NCBI GenBank assembly: GCA_003666485.1
Contig: CP032931.1
Coordinates: forward strand, 1,240,001 to 1,304,000
Source of the DNA: Levilactobacillus brevis
GTDB taxonomy: Bacteria > Bacillota > Bacilli > Lactobacillales > Lactobacillaceae
Reading direction: 5' to 3'
Length of the DNA stretch: 64,000 nt
In this document: positions 33,582 through 42,054 of the stretch, piece by piece
How positions within the stretch are numbered: position 1 is the first letter of the stretch
How the letters are laid out: each line of letters starts with the position of its first letter
Position numbers and translations under genes: made by a program
The notes under the pieces: generated by a model
What the model saw: the letters and a program-made list of their open reading frames with translations, nothing else
Databases searched by the model: none
What the model was told of the DNA's origin: nothing

Positions 33582-35941
33582 TGCGGAACCTCCTGATGCC
33601 AGAAATTTTGCACGGCGGTCGTCAGCTGTTCGGGCCGATAGAGTCGTCGAAAATGTTGCCAGTGCCGGGGATACAGATCGGTGTAGCGGGGGCTGGCAAA
33701 CCGTTGATCCATGAGTAAAATGATGCCCACGTCTTTGGACCCGCGAATCAGTCGACCGGCGGCTTGAAAGACGTTGTTCAACCCGGGAATCTGATAGGCA
33801 AACGCAAAGCCACGGTGGGACTGTTCATCAAAGTAGTCGCGCAGCAGGTCCGTTTCGGGATTGATACCGGGCAGACCCACACTGACGATACCCACGCCAA
33901 TCAGCCGGTCGGATTTGAGGTCGATGCCCTCGGAGAAGATACCGCCGAGAATGGCAAAGCCCACCAGCGTTTCGCTGGGGTCGGCGGTGAAGCTGGCCAG
34001 AAAGGCGGTGCGGTCGGCCTCGGCCATTTTCGCCTCTTGGCAGACGGTCTTGATGTGCGGGTAGGCCAGGTGAAAGGCCTGACTGACGGTTAAGAGGTAG
34101 CTGTAGGACGGCAGGAAGATCAGGTAGTTGCCAGTCTTGCCGTCGACCAGCGTCTTGATGGCCAGCAGGATCTTGGCCAGGTTGGCGTCGCGTTGCTTGT
34201 AAGTGGTCTGGATGTAGTTGGTGACCAAGATGGCTTGGTGTTCGGGTTCAAAGGGCGAGTCCAATTGGTAGGCCAGACTGTCCTGATCGCCGCCCAACAC
34301 CGTTTGGTAGTAAGTCATGGGCGACAGGGTCGCGGAGAAGAGCACGGCGCCGTGGCCCAATGCCAGGCTGTCGGCCAAAAAGGCGCTGGGATCCAGGCAC
34401 AGTTCCTTGAGCGTAATGTTGCCGTCCGCCACTTCCAGCCGCATGCGGTAGGTGTCGTCGAAATATTCGCCGATACGCTGGTAGCTGATAGCGGCAAAAT
34501 AGTAGTCCAGAATGGCCTGGGTAAAGGGCGTCTGCGGCTGGTCGACCAGCCAATCGTGAATGGCTTCGACCAGGCGAGCGAGGTCGTGGTCAAAGTTTTC
34601 TGGCGGCAACAAAAAGGTCTTGTCGGTCTCGCCGTCAGCCAGCATCGGTTGGGCCACGTCATGAAAGGTGGCCCGCAAGTCTTGGAGTCGCCGTCGTAGT
34701 TTGGGTGTGGCTTGGGCCAAATCGCGGCTCTCGTCGATCAGATGGTCCAGCGGGCGACTGGTAATGGCCGCCGAATACATGTCCCGTGAGCGGCTGACCA
34801 GGTTGTGGGCCTCGTCGATCAGGAAAAAGTTGTCGGGGTCTTCCGTCGCAAAAAAGCGTTGGAGATGGACCTGGGGGTCGAACAGATAGTTGTAATCGCC
34901 AATGATGACGTCACAAAAGAGGCTGGCGTCCAGTTGAAATTCAAACGGGTCCAGCGTGTGTTTGCGAGCATAGTCCTCGATAACGGGGCGGGTGAGTTGG
35001 TCATTGTGCTGAATCAGATCCAGTAGTGCCGGCTTCAACCGGTCGTAATACCCCAGCATGTAGGGATTCTCCTCGGGGGTCAGGTCGGCTTCTTCGGGAA
35101 ACATGATCTTATCCTTGGCCGTCAGGGTGATGCTCTTGAGTTTTAACCCTTGGCTGGCCATCAGGCTCACGGCTTCCTCGGCCACGCGCCGAGTGCTTTG
35201 TTTGGCTGTTAAATAAAAAATGCGTTGGATGACGCCTTCGCCAATTGCCTTGATGCTAGGAAAGAGCGTAGAAATCGTTTTCCCGGTTCCCGTGGGTGCT
35301 TCGGCAAACAGCCGTTTACTGGTGAGAATCGTCTTGTACACGGCGACGGCCAGTTCGCGTTGTCCTGGCCGATAAGCACCGAAGGGAAAGTCGAGCTGCT
35401 GGATGGTCGGGTCACGCCGGTCGCGTAGGTCAGAACGAAATTTCAGCCAGGTCACATACTCCGCGATGACCTGATTGAAGAAGGCCGTCGCCTCGTCTCG
35501 CGTGATGACTTGGTCCGTCTGGGTGGTGGTTTCCGTATTAGTCTGGAAATAAGTCAGGGTCAACGTGACCTGGTCGAGGTCAGTCTCCTTGGTCATTAGT
35601 AGGTAGGCGTAGATCTTGACCTGCGCCCAGTAGAGCGTCAGTGTGTTGTCGCTGAGCTGGTCGAAGACGGTTTCGGACGTCTTGATTTCCTCAATGCTGG
35701 CGGCCTTTTCCGTCAGGGTCACGCCATCAGCTCGGCCGTGAATCAGGTAGTCGTCGCCGTTTAAGGTGAGCGCCTGTTCTAAGTAATATTCCTTTTGGTA
35801 GTTTTCGCCGCGCTGTTTTTGCAGGCGACGGTGGATCTGCGCGCCGAGTAGCGCGGTGTTCTGGCTGCCTGAGGTGGCACTGAGGTCACCAGTACGCAAG
35901 GTGAACTCCACCAACTCACGTACGCCTAATTTAATTGGCAT
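33578..35941 (-). CDS. Cas4-like nuclease fused to XPD/DinG-type helicase
   Basis: The protein (787 aa from MPIKLG) starts with a RecB/Cas4-like PD-(D/E)xK domain: GRADGV, IEEIKTSE and QVKIYAYLL lie within residues 80-140. An SF2 helicase of the XPD/DinG type follows, with Walker A APTGTGKT near residue 215, LIDEAHNL and the C-terminal QAAGRLIRG. The region that normally carries four Fe-S cysteines has none of them (KDKIM, EENPYM, LDPFEF). It would unwind DNA and trim ends, perhaps in repair. AATGGAGG precedes the start, and TATGAT upstream is the likely -10. Confidence 0.88.
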   Translation of the reverse strand: MPIKLGVRELVEFTLRTGDLSATSGSQNTALLGAQIHRRLQKQRGENYQKEYYLEQALTLNGDDYLIHGRADGVTLTEKAASIEEIKTSETVFDQLSDNTLTLYWAQVKIYAYLLMTKETDLDQVTLTLTYFQTNTETTTQTDQVITRDEATAFFNQVIAEYVTWLKFRSDLRDRRDPTIQQLDFPFGAYRPGQRELAVAVYKTILTSKRLFAEAPTGTGKTISTLFPSIKAIGEGVIQRIFYLTAKQSTRRVAEEAVSLMASQGLKLKSITLTAKDKIMFPEEADLTPEENPYMLGYYDRLKPALLDLIQHNDQLTRPVIEDYARKHTLDPFEFQLDASLFCDVIIGDYNYLFDPQVHLQRFFATEDPDNFFLIDEAHNLVSRSRDMYSAAITSRPLDHLIDESRDLAQATPKLRRRLQDLRATFHDVAQPMLADGETDKTFLLPPENFDHDLARLVEAIHDWLVDQPQTPFTQAILDYYFAAISYQRIGEYFDDTYRMRLEVADGNITLKELCLDPSAFLADSLALGHGAVLFSATLSPMTYYQTVLGGDQDSLAYQLDSPFEPEHQAILVTNYIQTTYKQRDANLAKILLAIKTLVDGKTGNYLIFLPSYSYLLTVSQAFHLAYPHIKTVCQEAKMAEADRTAFLASFTADPSETLVGFAILGGIFSEGIDLKSDRLIGVGIVSVGLPGINPETDLLRDYFDEQSHRGFAFAYQIPGLNNVFQAAGRLIRGSKDVGIILLMDQRFASPRYTDLYPRHWQHFRRLYRPEQLTTAVQNFWHQEVPQ

Positions 35942-36044
35942 CCGGCCATCGCCTCCATTTCTGGCAATATCATACCACACTTTCCGCCGAGTTTGAACGC
36001 GTGTTCGCGGAAAGTGGAAAGCTTGTGAAAAAGTTGTAAAAGGA

Positions 36045-36073
36045 TTGGCAAAACGTATGTAATCGCTTACAAT
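36045..36073 (+). promoter_or_regulatory. Promoter overlapped by a cre site
   Basis: TTGGCA (36045-36050) and TACAAT (36068-36073) are 17 bases apart. TGTAATCGCTTACA (36058-36071), a near-palindromic cre-like site, covers the -10 region, so CcpA binding would block the promoter. Confidence 0.7.
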
Positions 36074-36094
36074 AGGATTCAGAGGTGATTATAG

Positions 36095-36367
36095 ATGAAG
36101 ACAATCGGATTTCCATTATACGAAGAAATGCCCACGATCCAAGAAGAGGAAGGGGTAGCCCTGCAACGAATTTGCCAGCGTTACGCCGGGACAGCCAAGA
36201 TTCGGGTCAACGCCAACGTTGAACTGGATCCGCAGCTGGCCCATGAAGTGGCGCAGCTTGCTGAGTATGGTGGCGATTTTGTTCAGGTCGTTGCGGACGG
36301 CCCGGATGAGGCTAAGTTGGCGGCCGCCATTCATCAGCAGCTGGCCAAAGATAAGTATTGTTATTAA
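36095..36367 (+). CDS. Degenerate HPr-like protein
   Basis: The 90-aa protein has HPr-like size, and its C-terminal half (GGDFVQVVADGPDEAKLAAA) aligns by eye with the HPr segment GADVTISADGADEA. In the matching positions, the active-site His (HARPA in HPr) is replaced by QEEEG-like sequence and the regulatory-Ser region (LKSIMGV) by LDPQLAHEV. It could not carry PEP-derived phosphate and might be regulatory, like Crh in part. The similarity is weak and could be chance. AGAGGTG precedes ATG 36095, and the promoter carries a cre site. Confidence 0.55.
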   Translation: MKTIGFPLYEEMPTIQEEEGVALQRICQRYAGTAKIRVNANVELDPQLAHEVAQLAEYGGDFVQVVADGPDEAKLAAAIHQQLAKDKYCY

Positions 36368-36385
36368 CAAGTTAAGGATTAAAAT

Positions 36386-36419
36386 GCGAGGTCGCCGTGT
36401 CTAAGCGACCTCGTTTTTG
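36386..36419 (+). terminator. Terminator of the HPr-like gene
   Basis: GCGAGGTCGC pairs with GCGACCTCG, followed by TTTTT. A second hairpin without a T-run, GTCAGCT..AGCTGAC, lies at about 36437-36472. Confidence 0.9.
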
Positions 36420-36533
36420 CGTAGGTCGCGCCAATGTCAGCTGGCGATGCCAGGCCTTCGGTAGCTGACTGGCGCTTGACGATGGCCGGCCGATTCGCTA
36501 AGCTCAAAGCAAACGGCTAAGGGAGGAACGATT

Positions 36534-36737
36534 ATGGATGAAGCACAAGTGGAACGTCTCTGTCAGATTGCGCCGAAGTACGGTCTGACACTGGAGCACC
36601 AGGGCTTGATAATTACGAAAATTAACGATCAACCCACGACGTTCGATACAGCAAGCTATATGCCCGATCAATTTATTGACCTCTTATCTAAAATGATTGC
36701 GACTAATATGAAGGCTGATTTATGGCAATGGCAATGA
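36534..36737 (+). CDS. 67-aa hypothetical protein
   Basis: I do not recognise this 67-aa soluble protein (MDEAQVERLCQIAPKYGLTL start, ending LWQWQ). AGGGAGGA precedes the ATG at ideal spacing and a terminator follows, so it is likely real. It has no membrane segment or known motif. Confidence 0.65.
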   Translation: MDEAQVERLCQIAPKYGLTLEHQGLIITKINDQPTTFDTASYMPDQFIDLLSKMIATNMKADLWQWQ

Positions 36738-36744
36738 TCAACAG

Positions 36745-36792
36745 AAAAAATTAGCGCCGCAGCTCCTGATGAGTTGACGACGCTAATTTTAT
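36745..36792 (+). terminator. Bidirectional terminator between convergent small genes
   Basis: AAATTAGCG (36748-36756) pairs with CGCTAATTTT (36781-36790), with A- and T-runs on the two sides. Confidence 0.8.
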
Positions 36793-36800
36793 AGACAGAT

Positions 36801-37151
36801 TTATTCTTCTTCCCAACGGTCGAATTCGTTGGGGTGGCTACTCAGATAGCTCATAGCCTCACTGGCTAAGGCGTTGCTAGCAGCGGTAAAGTCGTGGGGG
36901 GCGTCCGCTTCGTCGGCATCGGCTTCGTCATGTAAGAAGCCCTCGGCAAGGTCCAAATACTTGGTCCGTCGGCCAGCACCATCGTCCTTGAACAATTGAT
37001 CCAGTCCGGTTAAATCTGATTTGGCCGCAGCCGCGACCTTTTCGGCTAAATTGGGTTGTTTCCCTAATTTAATAGCGGCATAATCCATCAGGAAGTCATT
37101 CATATCAACGATGATGGCGTGCCGTGAGACTCTTTCTTTTTTGTTTGCCAC
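36801..37151 (-). CDS. 116-aa acidic hypothetical protein
   Basis: The protein is soluble, begins with a basic MANKKERVSRH stretch and ends acidic (DADEADAPHD, FDRWEEE). It starts with GTG after AGAGGTG on the minus strand. I recognise no family. It lies next to the pst operon but is transcribed away from it, so no functional link can be drawn. Confidence 0.7.
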   Translation of the reverse strand: MANKKERVSRHAIIVDMNDFLMDYAAIKLGKQPNLAEKVAAAAKSDLTGLDQLFKDDGAGRRTKYLDLAEGFLHDEADADEADAPHDFTAASNALASEAMSYLSSHPNEFDRWEEE

Positions 37152-37285
37152 TTCTGGTCACCTCTTACCCTTAATTTTAGCCATTATCGGCATATTACGC
37201 AATTAATCACACATTGTTAAGCAATTAATCGTGTTTGTCCCTTAACTATCGGCATAATTGTCAAAAAAATCGGTTTTTGGCAAAA

Positions 37286-37302
37286 TTTACCGAAAATTTA
37301 CA
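37286..37302 (+). promoter_or_regulatory. PhoP-box-like direct repeats before pstS
   Basis: TTTACC (37286-37291) and TTTACA (37297-37302) are spaced 11 bases start to start, as in PhoP boxes of Bacillus and lactobacilli. TATATT at 37321 may be the -10 box. Confidence 0.55.
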
Positions 37303-37332
37303 CGAATGCGACGGAAAATATATATTCACCAC

Positions 37333-37409
37333 GTAGAATCAGGGTTGTAAGTTAAAGGGGAGCACCGCGAAAGTTATTTGGGTCTTCGCTTACGTCGTGG
37401 TGATTCTAC
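37333..37409 (+). promoter_or_regulatory. Structured leader of the pst operon
   Basis: GTAGAATCA (37333-37341) pairs perfectly with TGATTCTAC (37401-37409). Inside, CACC/GGTG and GCGAA/TTCGC form nested stems. It lies between the probable promoter and pstS. No T-run follows, so it might act on RNA stability or translation. Confidence 0.5.
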
Positions 37410-37436
37410 TATCTTAAAAGACATGGAGTGACAGAG

Positions 37437-38330
37437 ATGAATAAGGGATCAAAGTTAGCAATGGGGATTGCGGCAATTAGTTTATTATTAGTTGGTTGTG
37501 GCAAGGCAACGAGTTCGACCAGCAGCAAGAGCAGTAGTAGCGAAGCCTTATCTGGTAAGGTGACGGCAGTGGGTTCCACGGCCTTACAACCTTTAGCAGC
37601 CAAGGCAGGTGCTAATTTCCAAGCCAAGAACAGCAAGGTTAACCTGACCGTTCAAGGTGGTGGTTCTGGGACTGGGTTGAGTCAAGTCCAAGCAGGAGCC
37701 GTTTCAATTGGGAACTCTGATATCTTCGCTGAAGAAAAGGCCGGCATCAAGGCTGATAAGCTGACTGACCACAAGGTTGCTGTTGTCGGCATGGCACCCG
37801 TCGTTAACAAGGATGCCGGTATCAAGAACCTGAAGATGGCCCAAGTTAAGCAAATCTTTACTGGTAAGATCACCAACTGGAAAGAAGTCGGTGGGAAAGA
37901 CCAAAAGATCGTCATCATCAACCGGGCCCAAGGAAGTGGGACACGAGCAACGTTTGAAAATGCTGTCTTGAAGGGTGCCACTGCCGTGAAGTCCCAAGAA
38001 CAAGATTCTAACGGTGCGGTTCAAAAGATTGTGGCCACGACACCTGGTGCCATTAGCTACCTGGCCTTCTCTTACTTCACGAACAAATTACAAGCTGTTT
38101 CCATCGACAACGTCACGCCAACGGACAACAACGTTGAAAACAACAAGTGGAAGATCTGGTCTTACGAACACATGTACACGAAGGGCACGCCTGATAAAGC
38201 CACGACTGCCTTCCTGAAGTACATGGATTCCAAGGCTGTTCAAAACAGTTTGGTTAAGGACATGGGTTACATTAGTATCCATGACATGAAGGTGTCCAAG
38301 GACGCTAAGGGAACTGTTACCCAAAACTAA
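37437..38330 (+). CDS. pstS: Phosphate ABC transporter substrate-binding lipoprotein
   Basis: The 297-aa lipoprotein (lipobox LVGC, Cys 21) is of the short PstS type. GKVTAVGSTALQPLA and GGGSGTGLSQV contain the phosphate-binding Ser/Gly loops, and NRAQGSGTRATF is the third binding loop. It captures phosphate outside the membrane and delivers it to PstCA. The ATG at 37437 follows GGAG at eight bases; GTG 37428 overlaps that site. It is the first gene of pstSCAB; phoU is absent from this cluster. Confidence 0.96.
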   Translation: MNKGSKLAMGIAAISLLLVGCGKATSSTSSKSSSSEALSGKVTAVGSTALQPLAAKAGANFQAKNSKVNLTVQGGGSGTGLSQVQAGAVSIGNSDIFAEEKAGIKADKLTDHKVAVVGMAPVVNKDAGIKNLKMAQVKQIFTGKITNWKEVGGKDQKIVIINRAQGSGTRATFENAVLKGATAVKSQEQDSNGAVQKIVATTPGAISYLAFSYFTNKLQAVSIDNVTPTDNNVENNKWKIWSYEHMYTKGTPDKATTAFLKYMDSKAVQNSLVKDMGYISIHDMKVSKDAKGTVTQN

Positions 38331-38412
38331 GTAATCGCTATTAATGGTCGTAGTCACAGGGGTGGAGGTGCGAATGGAGCACCTTCACTTTTTTTAAAGG
38401 GGGAGTCAATTC

Positions 38413-39366
38413 ATGGAGCAAACAAATTTTCAACTTAAACAACAAAAGACACAGTCTAATGACTGGTCGGCTCGGTTGCATCACGCGACCCGGGCCACCA
38501 GAGAAGACTGGGTCGGTAAAGGTATCAGTTACCTGTGTATCGGCGTCATCATCTTGGTGGTGGCATCCATGTTGTGGTTCATTACGTCTAAAGGAATCGC
38601 CACTTTCACACAAAATCACGTGAGTCTGGGCAAGTTCTTGACCGGGACTGACTGGGCACCTGACCAAGGGAAGACCGGTGCCTTGCCGATGATCGTGGGG
38701 TCATTTGCGGTGACCTTCGCCGCCGCAATCGTTGCCACGCCATTCGCAGTGGGAACCGCCATCTTCATGACGGAAATCTCACCGAACAAGGGTCGCAAAT
38801 TACTGCAACCTGTGATTGAATTGCTGGTTGGGATTCCATCCGTGGTTTACGGGTTCATTGGGTTAGCCGTCGTGGTACCATTCATGCGGAGTATCGTGGG
38901 TGGTTCTGGTTTCGGGATCATCTCGGCCACGTTCGTCCTGTTCGTCATGGTCTTACCAACGATTACGTCAATGACCGTTGATAGCTTACGGGCCGTGCCA
39001 CGGCACTTCAAGGAAGCTTCACTAGCCTTGGGAGCCACGCGTTGGCAAACCGTTTCGCGGGTAATCCTACGTTCCGCAACGCCGGGGATTCTGACCGCCG
39101 TTATCTTCGGGATGGCTCGAGCCTTCGGGGAAGCCTTAGCCGTGCAAATGGTTATTGGGAACGCCGCAATTATGCCGAAAAACTTGATCTCACCGGCTTC
39201 AACGCTGACGAGTCAATTGACCACCGGGATTGGGGACACCATTGACGGGACGTTACCCAACAACGCGTTGTGGTCATTAGCTTTAATCTTATTACTGATG
39301 TCATTATTCTTTAACGCACTCGTACGGGTCATTGCTAAGAGGGGGCAACTCAAACATGAACGCTAA
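38413..39366 (+). CDS. pstC: Phosphate ABC transporter permease PstC
   Basis: The 317-aa permease has an N-terminal cytoplasmic arm, six membrane helices and the EAA-type loop PRHFKEASLALGATRWQT. It pairs with PstA to form the phosphate channel. AAAGGGGGAG precedes ATG 38413. Its 3' end overlaps pstA by 11 bases. Confidence 0.96.
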   Translation: MEQTNFQLKQQKTQSNDWSARLHHATRATREDWVGKGISYLCIGVIILVVASMLWFITSKGIATFTQNHVSLGKFLTGTDWAPDQGKTGALPMIVGSFAVTFAAAIVATPFAVGTAIFMTEISPNKGRKLLQPVIELLVGIPSVVYGFIGLAVVVPFMRSIVGGSGFGIISATFVLFVMVLPTITSMTVDSLRAVPRHFKEASLALGATRWQTVSRVILRSATPGILTAVIFGMARAFGEALAVQMVIGNAAIMPKNLISPASTLTSQLTTGIGDTIDGTLPNNALWSLALILLLMSLFFNALVRVIAKRGQLKHER

Positions 39367-40243
39367 ACGAACGGATTTTCTGGCGACGGTCATCATTGAC
39401 TTAATCGTTGCTACCGTGGTGGGAATTCTGGTATTCCTACTGGCTTACATTCTAATTTCTGGGTTGCCACACGTGAGCTGGTCATTTCTGACCGGAACGA
39501 CCGATGCCTTCAGTGGTGCCGGTGGGATTGGCGTGCAACTGTTCAATTCCTTTTACCTGTTGGTTCTGACTATGGTGATCTCAATTCCCATTTCATTGGG
39601 AGCAGGGATTTATTTGGCGGAATACGCCAAGGACAATTGGCGGACCAGCTTGATTCGTTCCGCCATCGAAGTCTTGAGCTCATTGCCATCCGTGGTCGTT
39701 GGGTTGTTTGGTTTCCTACTGTTCGTGGTGAAGTTCAAGATTGGTTTCTCCGTTATCTCTGGGGCCATCGCGCTGACCTTCTTCAACCTGCCGCTGTTAA
39801 CGCGGAACATTGAAGAGTCACTTAGTGCGGTCTCTCGAAGCCAACGGGAAGCCGGGCTGTCACTCGGTCTGTCCAAATGGAAGACGGAAATCGGTATCAT
39901 CTTACCCGTTGCCTTGCCAGGAATCGTGACCGGGATCGTCTTGAGTGCCGGCCGGGTCTTCGGGGAAGCCGCTGCCTTGATCTACACGGCTGGGCAAAGC
40001 GCCCCCGTCACCAACTTCGCTGACTGGAACCCGATGGATGCGGCCAGTCCGCTGAACCCGTTCCGACCAGCAGAAACGTTGGCGGTTCATATCTGGAAAG
40101 TGAACACGGAAGGATTGGCCTCCAATGCGGCGCAATTGTCCGCGGCGGCTTCGGCGGTGCTGATCATTGCCGTTCTGTTGTTCAACTTGGGCGCACGGCT
40201 ACTGGGAAACTTCCTCTACCGTCGTGTCACGGCCAGCAAGTAA
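39356..40243 (+). CDS. pstA: Phosphate ABC transporter permease PstA
   Basis: The 295-aa partner of PstC has six membrane helices and the loop SRSQREAGLSLGLSKWKT. The ATG at 39356 lies inside the end of pstC and follows GAGGGGG; starts further upstream in the same frame precede that ribosome site. Confidence 0.96.
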   Translation: MNAKRTDFLATVIIDLIVATVVGILVFLLAYILISGLPHVSWSFLTGTTDAFSGAGGIGVQLFNSFYLLVLTMVISIPISLGAGIYLAEYAKDNWRTSLIRSAIEVLSSLPSVVVGLFGFLLFVVKFKIGFSVISGAIALTFFNLPLLTRNIEESLSAVSRSQREAGLSLGLSKWKTEIGIILPVALPGIVTGIVLSAGRVFGEAAALIYTAGQSAPVTNFADWNPMDAASPLNPFRPAETLAVHIWKVNTEGLASNAAQLSAAASAVLIIAVLLFNLGARLLGNFLYRRVTASK

Positions 40244-40255
40244 GGGGGGACTGCT

Positions 40256-41059
40256 ATGTTAAAACAATATTCATTTGAAGAAACTGCGGTGCAGACCTTC
40301 GACGACAAGACGCCATTGGCCATGAAGACGGAGAACCTCCAAGTCTTTTACGGGACCAATCATGCCATGCACGATGCCAACTTGGCCTTTCCTAAGAATC
40401 AGATCACCGCATTGATTGGGGCGTCTGGTTCTGGGAAGTCGACGTACTTGCGGTCATTGAACCGAATGAACGATGGCATCGCCACGGTCACCGGCAAGAT
40501 TTGGTATCACCACGTTGATATCAATGAACCGACCGTTAATATTTACGAGATTCGCCGGCACATCGGCATGGTTTTCCAACGACCTAATCCGTTTGCCAAG
40601 TCGATTCGAGAAAACATTATCTATGCGTTACGGGCCAATGGTCTGAAGAACAAAGCAGAACTAGAAGAACGTGTGGAGAAGAGTTTGCGTGGCGCGGCGC
40701 TGTGGGATGAAGTCAAGGACTCACTGGACAAGAGCGCATTATCTCTGTCCGGGGGTCAGCAACAACGGCTGTGCATTGCCCGGTCAATTGCGATGGAACC
40801 CGATGTGCTGTTGCTAGATGAACCTTGTAGCGCGCTGGATCCCATTTCCACGGTCAAGGTAGAAGAGACGCTGCTAGAACTGCAGAAGAAGTACACGATT
40901 ATTATTGTGACCCACAACATGCAACAAGCTGCGCGGGTCAGCAGTCAATGTGCCTTTTTCCACTTGGGACACGTTATGGAATACACGCCGACGGGAACGA
41001 TGTTTAGCAATCCACAAATTCCAGTCACCCAAGATTATATCGCCGGGAGCTTCGGTTAA
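40256..41059 (+). CDS. pstB: Phosphate ABC transporter ATPase PstB
   Basis: The 267-aa ATPase has Walker [10 protein letters not shown], signature LSGGQQQR and Walker [13 protein letters not shown]. PstB-specific features such as LRSLNRMND and [11 protein letters not shown] are present. It energises phosphate import. AAGGGGGGA precedes ATG 40256, and a strong terminator follows the gene, closing the operon. Confidence 0.97.
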   Translation: MLKQYSFEETAVQTFDDKTPLAMKTENLQVFYGTNHAMHDANLAFPKNQITALIGASGSGKSTYLRSLNRMNDGIATVTGKIWYHHVDINEPTVNIYEIRRHIGMVFQRPNPFAKSIRENIIYALRANGLKNKAELEERVEKSLRGAALWDEVKDSLDKSALSLSGGQQQRLCIARSIAMEPDVLLLDEPCSALDPISTVKVEETLLELQKKYTIIIVTHNMQQAARVSSQCAFFHLGHVMEYTPTGTMFSNPQIPVTQDYIAGSFG

Positions 41060-41062
41060 TCG

Positions 41063-41104
41063 AGTTCGTGGGTCAGTACAAGACGCTGATCCACGAGCTT
41101 TTTT
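41063..41104 (+). terminator. Terminator of the pst operon
   Basis: AGTTCGTGGGTCAG (41063-41076) pairs with CTGATCCACGAGCT (41086-41099), then TTTTT. Confidence 0.9.
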
Positions 41105-41167
41105 GAGTGCCGTCAAGACCTTGCTTGTCGTATAATGAACATATCAAGGTTTTGGGAGGAATTGCCG

Positions 41168-41998
41168 ATGAATAGGAAAGCGTGCATGGTGGGGGTGGCC
41201 CTCTTGGGCGCGCTGGCTGGCGGAACGGTGACGGCCAATGCTAGCACCCAATATCTGGGAGTCACGACCCACAAATTTTTACAGACCAAACGTAAGATTG
41301 TGACCAAAAATACGGCGAAGACTGCGACCATCACTATCCCCAAGGGGACCGTCGTGCAGATTCAAGCCATCAGTGCCAGCAATGGTAAGACGGCGGTCGG
41401 TCTGAACATTAATCAGTTGAGCTATCACATTCGCAAGACGGACCACCAAAAGGGCCTTATGACCCGGTCGATTGCGGCGACCACGAAGAATTTTAAACAC
41501 GTCTCCGTGCCCAAATACTTAGCATTTTACGCGACACAAAAGACCTATCCCGATGGTGCGTTGCGCAACTACAAGGGTGATGGTAATCTGTTCAAGGGAA
41601 CCAAGTATCCGAAGAATGACACGAAGGCCAAGCTGGCCCGTGTACACATCACGCCGGATGGTTACCTGGAGTATTATAAGCGCAGTGCCTTTATTAATAA
41701 GAAAGTTGACGGCAAGCCCACGACATCGGTCAAGATTACTAAGGCTGTGCGGCCGGGGAAGAGCGGCAAGACGACCCTGTACACCAAGAGCGCGGTGCCC
41801 AAGGCCATTGGGACCAAGGTCAAGACTAGTGGTAAATACCGTTACAAGATAACGATTAAGCGGCTTAAACAGTATTACGCCACCACATTTTATCAGTCCA
41901 AGACCAAGAACGTCTTGAATTCCATTGAGATTGCGGCCGGCTACCAGGTCGGTAAGCAGCAGTACTTCATGAGCGAGTCCACGGTCTACCCAGCTTAA
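41168..41998 (+). CDS. Exported lysine-rich protein of unknown function
   Basis: The 276-aa protein has a Sec signal peptide (MNRKACMV start, cleavage probably after ANA near residue 25). The mature part is very rich in Lys, Thr and Tyr and has no membrane anchor, so it is probably secreted or loosely bound to the wall. GGGAGGAA precedes ATG 41168, and TATAAT at 41131 may be its -10 box. I do not recognise a domain. Confidence 0.75.
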   Translation: MNRKACMVGVALLGALAGGTVTANASTQYLGVTTHKFLQTKRKIVTKNTAKTATITIPKGTVVQIQAISASNGKTAVGLNINQLSYHIRKTDHQKGLMTRSIAATTKNFKHVSVPKYLAFYATQKTYPDGALRNYKGDGNLFKGTKYPKNDTKAKLARVHITPDGYLEYYKRSAFINKKVDGKPTTSVKITKAVRPGKSGKTTLYTKSAVPKAIGTKVKTSGKYRYKITIKRLKQYYATTFYQSKTKNVLNSIEIAAGYQVGKQQYFMSESTVYPA

Positions 41999-42004
41999 CC
42001 AATT

Positions 42005-42054
42005 AAAAAAGCAGCAAGTCCCTCAGCGTTGACTGAGTTGACTTGCTGTTTTTT
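42005..42054 (-). terminator. Bidirectional terminator between exported protein and potD
   Basis: GCAGCAAGTC (42011-42020) pairs with GACTTGCTG (42040-42048), with six A on the left and six T on the right. Confidence 0.92.

Noticed and set aside
33135-34699. Long plus-strand ORFs opposite the helicase and nuclease-like genes
   Set aside because: They are antisense shadows produced by the codon bias of the minus-strand genes.
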